Shown here one piece after another: positions 1 to 7,524 of a stretch of DNA of 64,000 nt. Below the pieces are notes generated by a model, which did not search any database, was not told the DNA's origin, and was given only the letters and a program-made list of their open reading frames with translations. The position numbers and the translations under genes were made by a program. The number at the start of each line of letters is the position of its first letter. The stretch's first letter is position 1. This stretch comes from CAYFZO01 sp965211995 (GTDB taxonomy: Bacteria; Pseudomonadota; Gammaproteobacteria; Poriferisulfidales; Oxydemutatoraceae): positions 744,001-808,000 of the forward strand of contig OZ243040.1 of the NCBI GenBank assembly GCA_965211995.1. The letters run 5' to 3'.

Positions 1-101
1 GTGAAGCCAAAGAGTTATTGCGCACGACGATCAATTATCATCTCCGTCACCGCGTGATGCACACCCGTTCTCTGTTCCGTTACCTGAAAGAGATAACGTA
101 A
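1..101 (+). CDS. recO: DNA repair protein RecO, C-terminal fragment
   Basis: The window opens inside a gene. Reading from base 3, 32 codons lead to a TAA stop at 99-101. The residues (EAKELLRTTINYHL, then HTRSLFRYLKEI) resemble the helical C-terminus of RecO, which ends in the family with a basic 'LLR...G.....SRELF' pattern. RecO loads RecA on SSB-coated single-stranded DNA in the RecFOR pathway. The identification is supported mainly by position: recO lies directly upstream of pdxJ and acpS in many Gammaproteobacteria. Only the last 32 residues are visible, so the domain structure cannot be checked. Confidence 0.7.
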   Translation, partial: EAKELLRTTINYHLRHRVMHTRSLFRYLKEIT

Positions 102-339
102 AGTGCCGGTCGCAACGTGCCGGCGCAGGGGCGTGCGGTTCACGCATTTTTGAAGGGGAGCGCATGCAATACCGGGCGCGACACGCGGATTAATACGGGT
201 TGTCGTCAGCGCCGCCCGCACGGTTTGCCGCGGCGGGCGTGATACACTGAACAGCATAAAAGGATTTGCAATGCTTCCGCGTGAACGTTCTTTTGCCGAA
301 CGGCGGTCGCGGCGGTCATCGAAAAAATCTTTATTCAGC

Positions 340-1065
340 ATGGATGAAGTCAGACTCGGCGTCAACCTCGATCACGTGACGACGCTGCGTCAGGCGCGGC
401 GCACGCCGTACCCGGATTTCACGCGGGCGATTGGCGTCGCCGAGGGCGCCGGCGCCGACGGCATCACGATCCACCTGCGCGAGGACCGCCGCCACATTCA
501 GGACGACGACGTCCGCGCCGCCCGCGCGGCGGTGACGACAACGCTGAACCTGGAGATGGCGGCGACCGGCGAGATGGTGGAGATTGCGCTCGCGGTGAAG
601 CCCGATTTCTGCTGTATCGTGCCCGAGCGGCGTGAGGAGTTGACCACCGAAGGCGGCCTCGACGTGACCGCGCACGCGGCGCGCGTCGGCGAAATCTGCA
701 CGGCGCTCACCGCGGGGGGGATCCGGGCGTCGCTGTTCATCGAACCCGACGAGCGGGTGATTGACGCCGCGGTGCGGGCGGGCGCGCCGGTGGTCGAATT
801 ACACACCGGCGCGTACGCGAATGCCGCGGCTGAAACCGCACCGCGCGAACTCGAGCGTATCGTCCGCGCTGCGCGCTACGCCGCGCAATGCGGCTTGACG
901 GTCAACGCCGGACACGGCCTGCACCGCGCCAACGTGCGCGCGGTCGCGGCGATTGCGCAGATGAACGAGTTGAACATCGGCCACGCGATCATCGCCGAGG
1001 CGGTGTTTATGGGGCTCGCGGGCGCGGTGCGCGCGATGAAGGAAGCAATGAGGGGGAAAGATTGA
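340..1065 (+). CDS. pdxJ: pyridoxine 5'-phosphate synthase PdxJ
   Basis: PdxJ condenses 3-amino-2-oxopropyl phosphate with deoxyxylulose 5-phosphate to form pyridoxine 5'-phosphate in the cytoplasm. The 241-residue protein is a full-length TIM barrel with the family signatures GVNLDH (residues 7-12), HLREDRRHI (about 45-53), PERREELTTEGGLD, VNAGHGL and LNIGHAIIAEAVF. I chose the ATG at 340 because it matches the family N-terminus. However, an in-frame ATG at 271 has a better ribosome binding site (AAAAGGA at 258-264) and would add 23 basic residues. The stop overlaps the acpS start (TGATG), so the two genes are translationally coupled. The 238 bases before it hold no gene I can support. Confidence 0.96.
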   Translation: MDEVRLGVNLDHVTTLRQARRTPYPDFTRAIGVAEGAGADGITIHLREDRRHIQDDDVRAARAAVTTTLNLEMAATGEMVEIALAVKPDFCCIVPERREELTTEGGLDVTAHAARVGEICTALTAGGIRASLFIEPDERVIDAAVRAGAPVVELHTGAYANAAAETAPRELERIVRAARYAAQCGLTVNAGHGLHRANVRAVAAIAQMNELNIGHAIIAEAVFMGLAGAVRAMKEAMRGKD

Positions 1066-1445
1066 TGGGGATTATCGGCATCGGCGTTGACATCGTCAGC
1101 GTCGCGCGCGTCAGAGGCGTTCTCGAACGCCACCCCGCGCGCTTCCCGCGGAAACTGCTGCACCCGCGGGAGCACGGCGAGTATCGCGGCCAACTCGATC
1201 CGCCGGGGTTTCTTGCGCGCCGATTCGCGGCGAAGGAAGCGGTCGTCAAAGCGCTCGGCCTGGGTTTTACAGGCGGCGCGTATGCGCGCAGAATATGGAT
1301 CAGGCACGATGCGCGCGGTCGTCCGTCGGCGGTGCTGGACTTGCCGGCGCCGCACCGGCGGTGCACGACGTTGCTGAGCGTCGCCGACGAAAAGGATTAC
1401 GCCGTGGCGCAGGCGGTCATATTGAGCGAAGAGAGTCCAGCGTGA
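1065..1445 (+). CDS. acpS: holo-[acyl-carrier-protein] synthase AcpS
   Basis: AcpS transfers 4'-phosphopantetheine from coenzyme A to the serine of acyl carrier protein; its substrate AcpP is encoded at 42536-42772. The 126-residue length is normal for the trimeric AcpS family. The magnesium ligands are visible as Asp9 in GIGVDIVSV and Glu58 in FAAKEAVVKALG. The ATG overlaps the pdxJ stop, and the acpS stop overlaps the GTG of cysM. recO, pdxJ, acpS and cysM therefore look like one transcription unit, an order I recall from several gammaproteobacterial groups. Confidence 0.95.
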   Translation: MGIIGIGVDIVSVARVRGVLERHPARFPRKLLHPREHGEYRGQLDPPGFLARRFAAKEAVVKALGLGFTGGAYARRIWIRHDARGRPSAVLDLPAPHRRCTTLLSVADEKDYAVAQAVILSEESPA

Positions 1446-2329
1446 CGTATCCGACGATTGAGGATTTCATCGGCAATACGCCGCTGGTGCGCCTGCAGCG
1501 GCTGTACGCGGGCGACAACGCGCTGCTGGTCAAACTCGAAGGCAACAACCCCGCCGGTTCGGTCAAGGACCGCCCGGCGCTGAGCATGATCGCGCGCGCC
1601 GAGGAGCGTGGCGAAATCAAGCCCGGCGACGAATTGGTCGAGCCGACCAGCGGCAACACCGGCATCGCGCTGGCAATGGCGGCGGCGATCAGGGGTTACC
1701 GCCTGACTTTGGTCATGCCCGAAAACATGAGCGCCGAAAGGCGCGCGGCGATGAAGGCCTTCGGCGCCGAGATCGTGCTGACGCCGGCGGCCGGCGCGAT
1801 GGAAGGCGCGCGCGACGTCGCGACGCAGATGGAAAAAGACGGCAAGGGCAAGATGCTCGACCAGTTCGCCAACCCCGACAACCCGTACGCGCATTACACC
1901 GGCACCGGCCCCGAGATCTGGCGCGACACCGAAGGCGGAGTGACGCATTTCGTCAGTTCGATGGGCACCACCGGCACGATCATGGGGGCCGGGCCTTTTC
2001 TGAAGGAGCGAAACCCGGCGATCGAGGTCATCGGCGTAACGCCCGCCGAAGGCTCAAAAATTCCCGGGATCCGCAAGTGGCCCGAAGCGTATCTGCCGAA
2101 GATCTACGACGCCGCCAAAGTGGATCGGGAAATCCAGGTAACGCAGGACGAGGCCGAGCGGATGATGCGCGAACTCGCGGCGCGCGAGGGCATCTTCTGC
2201 GGGATCTCGTCGGGCGGCTGCGTCAGCGCCGCGCTGCGGGTCGCGGCCGAAGTCAGCGACGCGGTGATCGTCGCGATCGTGTGCGACCGCGGCGACCGCT
2301 ATATCTCGACCGGCCTGTTCCCGGCGTAA
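1442..2329 (+). CDS. cysM: cysteine synthase B (O-acetylserine sulfhydrylase) CysM
   Basis: This is a PLP-dependent beta-replacement enzyme that makes cysteine from O-acetylserine and sulfide or thiosulfate. The 295 residues cover the fold-type II domain: the PLP lysine is Lys42 in NNPAGSVKDRP, the substrate loop is EPTSGNTGIALAMAAAIRGY, and the C-terminus CDRGDRYISTGLFP is typical of the CysM rather than the CysK branch. I chose the GTG at 1442 because it gives the family N-terminus TYPTIEDFIGNTPLVRL and overlaps the acpS stop by 4 bases. An upstream in-frame ATG would read back through acpS and is rejected. Confidence 0.95.
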   Translation: MTYPTIEDFIGNTPLVRLQRLYAGDNALLVKLEGNNPAGSVKDRPALSMIARAEERGEIKPGDELVEPTSGNTGIALAMAAAIRGYRLTLVMPENMSAERRAAMKAFGAEIVLTPAAGAMEGARDVATQMEKDGKGKMLDQFANPDNPYAHYTGTGPEIWRDTEGGVTHFVSSMGTTGTIMGAGPFLKERNPAIEVIGVTPAEGSKIPGIRKWPEAYLPKIYDAAKVDREIQVTQDEAERMMRELAAREGIFCGISSGGCVSAALRVAAEVSDAVIVAIVCDRGDRYISTGLFPA

Positions 2330-2535
2330 CCGCGCGGCCCGTTTTGCTTTCGGTCTGTTTTTCTCGCTTAACGCTGAAATGTTACGCCGCACCGCGATAG
2401 AGGGCATTTCGGCATTGATCGTGGCGGGACGCAGCCGCGGACTGCGCCGATGGCCGCCGGCGAGGGTCTGAGAAACAACCGGCACGACGGTGCGGGGATG
2501 GCCGCGCGGCCCATTCGGTCGCGCCGGATAAAGCG

Positions 2536-3303
2536 ATGAAAACCCTGGCTTTTGATATCGAGACGATCCCGGACACCGACGCGGGCCGGTTGCTGCACGG
2601 TCTTGAGGGCGTGTCCGACAAGGACGTCGCGACCGCGATGGAGCACTTGCAGAATCAAAAGACCGGCAGCGAGTTCCTGCCGCATTACCTGCACCGCATT
2701 GTCGCGATATCGGTGCTGCTCGCCGAGGATGACAAAGTCAAAATCTGGTCGCTCGGCGAAATTGGCGCCGGCGAGAAGGAACTGGTCGAGCGCTTTTTCG
2801 ACGGCGTCGAGCGGCTCACGCCGGCGTTGGTCAGTTGGAACGGTTCGGGCTTTGACCTGCCGGTGCTGCATTACCGCGCGTTGCTGCACAAAGTCGCCGC
2901 GCCGCGGTATTGGGAGACCGGCGACAAAGAGCAATCGTTCCGCTGGAACAGTTATCTCGGACGCTTTCACTGGCGCCACGTTGACCTGATGGACGTACTG
3001 TCGGGGTATCAGCTGCGCGCCGCCGCACCGCTCGACCGGATCGCGAAAATGCTGGGCTTTCCCGGCAAGCAGGGAATGGACGGCAGCGGCGTATGGGAGG
3101 CCTGGCAGGAAGGGCGCCTCGAGGAGATCAGAAATTATTGCGAAACCGATGCGCTGAACACTTATCTGATCTATTTGAGGTTTGAGTTGATGCGCGGGCA
3201 TATAGAGGCCGACGGCTATGCACGCGCCTGCGCGCAGGTCCGGGAGACACTGGCGGCGTCGGACGCGGCGCACCTCAGGCGGTTTCTTGAAACATGGAGT
3301 TAA
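2536..3303 (+). CDS. predicted 3'-5' exonuclease related to the DNA polymerase B exonuclease domain
   Basis: The 255-residue protein is a stand-alone DEDDy-type exonuclease domain. The three motifs are readable: Exo I as FDIETIP near residues 6-12 (Asp7 and Glu9), Exo II as SWNGSGFDLPVL around residue 100, and Exo III as YCETDAL near residue 200. There is no polymerase domain. It matches the uncharacterised family I recall as DNA_pol_B_exo2 (PF10108), whose substrate is unknown; a role in DNA or RNA repair is only inference. It follows cysM after 206 bases and is probably transcribed alone. A short CAGGC/GCCTG stem followed by TTT at about 3329-3347 could end its transcript. Confidence 0.85.
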   Translation: MKTLAFDIETIPDTDAGRLLHGLEGVSDKDVATAMEHLQNQKTGSEFLPHYLHRIVAISVLLAEDDKVKIWSLGEIGAGEKELVERFFDGVERLTPALVSWNGSGFDLPVLHYRALLHKVAAPRYWETGDKEQSFRWNSYLGRFHWRHVDLMDVLSGYQLRAAAPLDRIAKMLGFPGKQGMDGSGVWEAWQEGRLEEIRNYCETDALNTYLIYLRFELMRGHIEADGYARACAQVRETLAASDAAHLRRFLETWS

Positions 3304-3345
3304 GTGATTGTAAAACAAGTGCATTATCAGGCTTCAGCGGCCTGT

Positions 3346-3375
3346 TTCAGCGTTATAACGTTTTAATGCTACACT
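3346..3375 (+). promoter_or_regulatory. promoter with embedded palindromic operator for the toxin-antitoxin pair
   Basis: An extended -10 element (TGC TACACT, box at 3370-3375) lies 18 bases from a weak -35 (TTCAGC, 3346-3351). The spacer holds a perfect 10-bp palindrome, CGTTATAACG, at 3351-3360. The antitoxin ATG follows 9 bases after the -10 box. A palindrome between the two boxes is what autoregulation by a ribbon-helix-helix antitoxin would need. Binding itself is inferred. Confidence 0.5.
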
Positions 3376-3384
3376 ACGGACACC

Positions 3385-3618
3385 ATGAGCACCGAAGCCA
3401 AACGAACGACCGTCTATTTTGACGCCGACCTGCACCGTGCGCTGCGGCTGAAAGCGGTCGGTATGAACCGCTCCGTCTCCGAACTGGTCAACGAGGCGGT
3501 TCAGCTCAGCTTCGCGGAGGACGCGGAAGATCTCAATGCGTTCGCCCAGCGGGTACGCGAGCCGAATTTGCTGTTTGAAGACGTGATAAAGGACTTGCAG
3601 CGGCGTGGCAAAGTATGA
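3385..3618 (+). CDS. RelB/CopG-like ribbon-helix-helix antitoxin
   Basis: A 77-residue acidic protein. The N-terminus has the ribbon-helix-helix pattern: a short beta strand (RTTVYFDADLHRALRLKA) followed by helices containing NRSVSELVNEAVQL. The C-terminal half (EDAEDLNAFAQRVREPNLLFEDVIKDL) would be the toxin-neutralising arm. It overlaps the next gene by 14 bases, the usual arrangement for type II toxin-antitoxin pairs, and sits behind its own promoter with a palindrome, suggesting autorepression. I cannot assign the exact subfamily. Confidence 0.85.
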   Translation: MSTEAKRTTVYFDADLHRALRLKAVGMNRSVSELVNEAVQLSFAEDAEDLNAFAQRVREPNLLFEDVIKDLQRRGKV

Positions 3619-3883
3619 GGTTTTGATCAAGTCTTCCGCCGTGAAGGAAATCGAGGCGGTTCCGCAAAAGAAAACCCGCCGCCGGATCGTCGAGAAAATC
3701 CGGCAACTGTCCGAAGACCCGTATCCGCCGGGGGCCAAAAAACTACTGGGAAGCCGCCGCGACTGCTACCGCGTCCGGCAGGGGACGTATCGCATCGCCT
3801 ACGCTGTTAAAGACGACAAACTGGTGGTGTACATCGTAAAAGTGGGGCACAGAAAAGAAATTTACCGCAACCTTTATTGGTAG
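3605..3883 (+). CDS. RelE/ParE-superfamily toxin
   Basis: A 92-residue basic protein with the compact RelE/ParE fold pattern: YEVLIKSSAVKEIEAVPQKKTRRRIVEKI (strand and two helices), then GSRRDCYRVRQGTYRIAYAV and VYIVKVGHRKEIYR (the sheet carrying basic residues). In RelE relatives this surface cuts mRNA in the ribosomal A site; ParE relatives instead poison gyrase. The Arg/Tyr-rich C-terminus favours the RelE side, but this is not certain. The GTG start at 3605 lies inside the antitoxin gene, so expression is coupled. Both genes look intact. Confidence 0.85.
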   Translation: MAKYEVLIKSSAVKEIEAVPQKKTRRRIVEKIRQLSEDPYPPGAKKLLGSRRDCYRVRQGTYRIAYAVKDDKLVVYIVKVGHRKEIYRNLYW

Positions 3884-3949
3884 CGGAAGACCGAACCGGG
3901 GAATTGCATCCGGGACCATCTGCCTTGCGCTATCCGGAACGAATAACCC

Positions 3950-4177
3950 ATGAAGACCACGGGGTATTTTGATGGTTTGGCTAACAGGCCTGAAATGGTC
4001 AGGCTCAGGATTGAATGGATTCGGCGGGCAATCAATTACCCGGAACAGGAAATGATTCAGGAAGATGACCGCATAAGAAAATGGGGGGAAATTCCGGAGA
4101 TGGAAAATCGTTATTTGAGGGTTATACGTCTTGAAGACGGTGAAACAGTGCGCAACGCATTCCAAAGAGGGTTATAG
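3950..4177 (+). CDS. small conserved hypothetical protein (75 aa)
   Basis: I do not know its function. The 75 residues contain EWIRRAINYPEQEMIQEDDRIRKWGEIPEM followed by RYLRVIRLEDGETVRNAF. This agrees with a widespread small family I recall from genomes rich in toxin-antitoxin genes, often paired with a DUF2283 protein; no such partner is present here. It has no membrane segment and a short antiparallel-sheet-like C-terminus. It lies 67 bases after the RelE-like toxin and converges on dapE. Its codon use is more AT-rich than its neighbours (for example AATCGTTATTTGAGG), consistent with acquisition together with the toxin-antitoxin pair. Confidence 0.65.
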   Translation: MKTTGYFDGLANRPEMVRLRIEWIRRAINYPEQEMIQEDDRIRKWGEIPEMENRYLRVIRLEDGETVRNAFQRGL

Positions 4178-4224
4178 GCAGTTGCGGTGCGGCCCTGGGC
4201 CAATTGGGTAAAACCACCGAGCCG

Positions 4225-5355
4225 TCACGCAAGCAACTTCTCCATCACTCGTTGATAGATCCGCGTTAGCGTTTCCAAATCCTCGGCTTTCACGTGCTCG
4301 TTCACGCTGTGGATGCTTGCGTTCACCGGGCCGATCTCGACCACCTCGGCGCCGGTCGGCGCGATGAAGCGGCCGTCGGAGGTGCCGCCGGCGGTTGAGC
4401 ATTGCGGCGTGATGCCGGTGATTTCCGCCGCCGCCTGTTGCGCGGTTGTGACGAGCACCGCATCGGCGGGCGTCAGGAACGGCGCTCCCGACAAATGCCA
4501 TTCGAGTGCGTAGTCGAGCCCTGCCGCGGCGAGTATCTTTTCGGTGCGCGCGCGCAGTGCGGCGTCATCGGTTGCGGTCGAGAATCTGAAATTGAAGCGC
4601 ACCTCGAGCGTGCCGGGGATCACGTTGTCGGCGCCGATGCCGGCGCTGATCTGCGCAATCTGCAGCGCGGTCGGCGGAAAGTCGGCGTTGCCCGCGTCCC
4701 AGGTTTCGTTGCACAGCACCGACAATGCCGGGGCGAAAGCGTGGATCGGGTTCAGCGCATTGTGCGGATACGCGACGTGCCCCTGTTTGCCTGTTACCGC
4801 GAGCCGGCCGGTCAGCGAGCCGCGGCGGCCGTGTTTGATGACGTCGCCGAGTTGGGTTTCGGAGGAGGGCTCGCCGAGCACGCACCAATCAATCGTCTCC
4901 CCGCGTGCGGCGAGTTGCTCGACGGCGTGGCGGGTGCCGTTGACCGCAAGTCCCTCCTCGTCGCTGGTGAGCAGCAGCGCGAGTGAGCCGCTGTGATCCG
5001 GGTGCGCCTCGGCGAAGCGCCGGCAGGCGATGACGATTGCGGCGACGCCGCCTTTCATGTCGGCGGCGCCGCGGCCGTAGAGCAGGCCGTTTTCCTCGGT
5101 TGGCGTGAACGGCGGATGCCGCCACGCCGCCTCATCGCCGGGCGGAACGACGTCGGTGTGGCCCGCAAACGTGAGCAGTGGTGCGGCGCCGCCGCGGCGC
5201 AGCCACAGGTTGGATACGCCTTTGCAGTCAAACCGCTCCGCCGCAAACCCCAGCGGGAGCAATTCTTCGGCGATCAAATCCTGACAGCCCGCATCGTCGG
5301 GCGTCACCGAATGGCGCTCGATCAGGGCCTTGGTCAGCGTCAAAGTGTCGGTCAT
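4225..5355 (-). CDS. dapE: succinyl-diaminopimelate desuccinylase DapE
   Basis: DapE removes succinate from N-succinyl-LL-2,6-diaminopimelate, giving LL-diaminopimelate for lysine and peptidoglycan. At 376 residues it is a standard-length M20 dizinc hydrolase. Metal-site motifs are readable: TFAGHTDVVPPG (His66), YGRGAADMKGG, TSDEEG with the catalytic/metal glutamates, and near the end STAGGTSDGRF and NASIHSVNEHV. It is the last gene of a minus-strand set with dapD and dapC that encodes the succinylated part of the pathway. It is separated from dapD by 132 bases that contain a direct repeat. Confidence 0.96.
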   Translation of the reverse strand: MTDTLTLTKALIERHSVTPDDAGCQDLIAEELLPLGFAAERFDCKGVSNLWLRRGGAAPLLTFAGHTDVVPPGDEAAWRHPPFTPTEENGLLYGRGAADMKGGVAAIVIACRRFAEAHPDHSGSLALLLTSDEEGLAVNGTRHAVEQLAARGETIDWCVLGEPSSETQLGDVIKHGRRGSLTGRLAVTGKQGHVAYPHNALNPIHAFAPALSVLCNETWDAGNADFPPTALQIAQISAGIGADNVIPGTLEVRFNFRFSTATDDAALRARTEKILAAAGLDYALEWHLSGAPFLTPADAVLVTTAQQAAAEITGITPQCSTAGGTSDGRFIAPTGAEVVEIGPVNASIHSVNEHVKAEDLETLTRIYQRVMEKLLA

Positions 5356-5466
5356 CGCAATGCCGGCTCGGAGCGGGGGCTTGCTGCGTCAAGCGCCACC
5401 GAAAGGTGTTTGTTCGGAGCCTTCACCGGCGTCGGTGCAGCGTTCATCGCAACGCCGGTTCGGAGC
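5352..5466. repeat. imperfect direct repeat between dapE and dapD
   Basis: Two 23-bp copies of TCATCGCAAYGCCGGYTCGGAGC lie at 5352-5374 and 5444-5466, offset by 92 bases and differing at two positions. The heptamer TCGGAGC occurs a third time at about 5414-5420. The first copy includes the dapE start codon. It looks like a small local duplication in the spacer; I see no function. Confidence 0.7.
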
Positions 5467-5487
5467 CGGAAGTCTCGGCGTCGGGCG

Positions 5488-6315
5488 TCACCGGGTGTTC
5501 TGCCGCAGCAGCTCGTTGATGCCGACCTTGCTGCGCGTCTTCTCGTCCACCTGTTTGACGATCACCGCGCAATACAGGCTGTGCGAGCCGTCTTTCGCCG
5601 GCAGGCTGCCGGAGACGACGACCGAGCCCGCCGGGATGCGGCCGTAGGTGATGGTGCCGGTTTCGCGGTTGAAGATGCGCGTGCTCTGACCGATATAGAC
5701 CCCCATCGAGATCACCGAGCCGGCCTCGACAATAACGCCTTCGACGACTTCCGATCGCGCGCCGATGAAGCAGTCGTCTTCGATGATCGTCGGCGCGGCT
5801 TGCAGCGGTTCGAGCACGCCGCCGATGCCGACGCCACCCGACAAATGCACGTTTTTGCCGATCTGCGCGCACGAGCCGACCGTCGCCCAGGTGTCCACCA
5901 TCGTGCCGGCGTCCACGTAGGCGCCGATGTTGATATAGCACGGCATCAGCACGACGCCGGGCGCCTGATACGAGCCGCGGCGCGCGATTGCCGCGGGCAC
6001 GACCCTGACGCCGCTGAACGCGAAGCCGCCCGCGTCGAGGTGTGCGTACTTGAGCGGCGCCTTGTCGTAGAAGCGGGTGTAACCGGCGTCGATCACTTGA
6101 TTGCTGTTCAATCTGAACGACAGCAGCACGGCTTGTTTAAGCCATTGGTTCACGCGCCATTCGCCGCCGCTCTTTTCGGCTACGCGCCATTCGCCCGAGT
6201 CGAGGCCGCCGAGGCAGCGCGCGACCGCCCGCCGGATTTCGGGCGCGGCGGTGGACGGCGACAGCGAGGCGCGCTCCTCGAAGGCTTGCTCGATGATCCG
6301 GATCAGGTCCTGCAT
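5488..6315 (-). CDS. dapD: tetrahydrodipicolinate N-succinyltransferase DapD
   Basis: DapD transfers succinate from succinyl-CoA to tetrahydrodipicolinate, the entry to the succinylase branch of diaminopimelate synthesis. The 275-residue protein has the helical N-terminal domain (residues 1 to about 100) and then the left-handed beta helix of hexapeptide repeats. The repeats include RRGSYQAPGVVLMPCYINIGAYVD, GTMVDTWATVGSCAQIGKN and VHLSGGVGIGGVLEPLQA, all typical of DapD. Length and motifs are normal. It starts 12 bases after the dapC stop, so the two are cotranscribed. Confidence 0.97.
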   Translation of the reverse strand: MQDLIRIIEQAFEERASLSPSTAAPEIRRAVARCLGGLDSGEWRVAEKSGGEWRVNQWLKQAVLLSFRLNSNQVIDAGYTRFYDKAPLKYAHLDAGGFAFSGVRVVPAAIARRGSYQAPGVVLMPCYINIGAYVDAGTMVDTWATVGSCAQIGKNVHLSGGVGIGGVLEPLQAAPTIIEDDCFIGARSEVVEGVIVEAGSVISMGVYIGQSTRIFNRETGTITYGRIPAGSVVVSGSLPAKDGSHSLYCAVIVKQVDEKTRSKVGINELLRQNTR

Positions 6316-6327
6316 GGTCTCTCCGCG

Positions 6328-7524
6328 TCAGTTTTCGGCGTCAAGAAAGTCGCGCAGCCGGCGCGCGCCTTCCGCGCAGACTTCGGGTGCGGCGACGAGC
6401 GCGATGCGCACGCGGCTGCGTCCCGGGTTGACGCCGTTGAATTCTCTCGCGAGGTAGGCGCCCGGCAGGGTTTCGAGGTTTTGCCGCTGATACAGCAAGC
6501 GCGCAAATTCTTCGCTGTCCGCACCGACGTCCGGCCACAGGTAAAAGCCCGCGGCGGGCATTTGCAGCGGCATTTTATCACCGACGACCTCGATGAACCG
6601 CTCAAACTTCGCGCGGTACAGGCGGCGGTTTTCGACGACGTGCCGTTCGTCGCGCCACGCGCCGATGCTCGCCTGCTGCAGCGGCGGCGGCATCGAGCAG
6701 CCGTGATAAATGCGGTAATTCAAGAATTGTGCAAGCAACCCGGCGTCGCCGGCGACGAAACCCGAGCGCAGGCCGGGCAGGTTCGAGCGCTTCGACAGGC
6801 TGTAGAAAGCGAGGCAGCGCGCATGGCCGGCGTTGCCGAGCGCCTGCGAGGCCGCGAGCAGCCCCTGCGGCGGCTCCGCTTCGTCGCGGTAGATCTCGCA
6901 GTAGCACTCGTCCGAGACGACGGTGAAATCGTGATGGTGTGCGCGTTCGATCAGGCTTTGTAGCGCCGCCTGCGGCATCACTGCGCCGCTCGGGTTGTCG
7001 GGCGTGCACAGGTACACCAATTGACAGCGCCGCCACACCGCGTCGGGCACCGCGCCGAAGTCGGGGAGGAAGCCGTGCTCCTCGGTGCAGTTCAAATAAT
7101 ACGGTTCGGCGCCCGCGAGCAGCGCCGAACCTTCGTAGATCTGGTACAGCGGATTGGGCATCAGCACGATTGGTTCGTCGGCGCGGTTGATCAGGCATTG
7201 CCCGACCGAGAACAAGCCTTCGCGCGTACCATTGAGCGGCAGCACGTGGCGGCCGGGGTCGAGCGCCGCGGCCTCGAGGCCGAAGCGCCGGCACAGCCAT
7301 TCGAGGCAGGCTTCGCGCAGTGCGTCCGCGCCGCGCGCCACCGGGTATTTGCCGAACCCTGCGATGTTTTCAACGATGCTTTGCAGCGCCGCCGGCGGCG
7401 GCGGGTGTTGCGGTTCGCCGACCGACAACTTGATCGGGGCAAGATGCGCGGGCGCCGTATCCGCGAGCAGCGCCTGCAACCGGTCAAACGGATAGGCGTG
7501 CAGGCGTTCGAGGTCGGCGTTCAT
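6328..7524 (-). CDS. dapC: succinyldiaminopimelate transaminase DapC
   Basis: A fold-type I PLP aminotransferase that converts N-succinyl-2-amino-6-ketopimelate to N-succinyl-LL-diaminopimelate with glutamate. Motifs in the 398-residue protein: NGTREGLFSV (residues 98-107), NPLYQIYEG, CTPDNPSGAV (173-182), SDECYCEIY and SLSKRSNLPGLRSGF with the PLP lysine at Lys245. The position between dapD and map, and the SLSKRSN motif, favour DapC over a general aspartate aminotransferase. The ATG at 7524 overlaps the map stop (ATGA). An in-frame ATG 15 bases upstream would lie further inside map and is less likely. Confidence 0.93.
   Translation of the reverse strand: MNADLERLHAYPFDRLQALLADTAPAHLAPIKLSVGEPQHPPPPAALQSIVENIAGFGKYPVARGADALREACLEWLCRRFGLEAAALDPGRHVLPLNGTREGLFSVGQCLINRADEPIVLMPNPLYQIYEGSALLAGAEPYYLNCTEEHGFLPDFGAVPDAVWRRCQLVYLCTPDNPSGAVMPQAALQSLIERAHHHDFTVVSDECYCEIYRDEAEPPQGLLAASQALGNAGHARCLAFYSLSKRSNLPGLRSGFVAGDAGLLAQFLNYRIYHGCSMPPPLQQASIGAWRDERHVVENRRLYRAKFERFIEVVGDKMPLQMPAAGFYLWPDVGADSEEFARLLYQRQNLETLPGAYLAREFNGVNPGRSRVRIALVAAPEVCAEGARRLRDFLDAEN

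Noticed and set aside
4993..6963. 656-residue open frame on the plus strand
   Set aside because: It lies antisense to dapE, dapD and dapC, which have clear family motifs. It is rich in Arg, Ala, Asp and His, has no recognisable domain, and is an expected by-product of high third-position GC.
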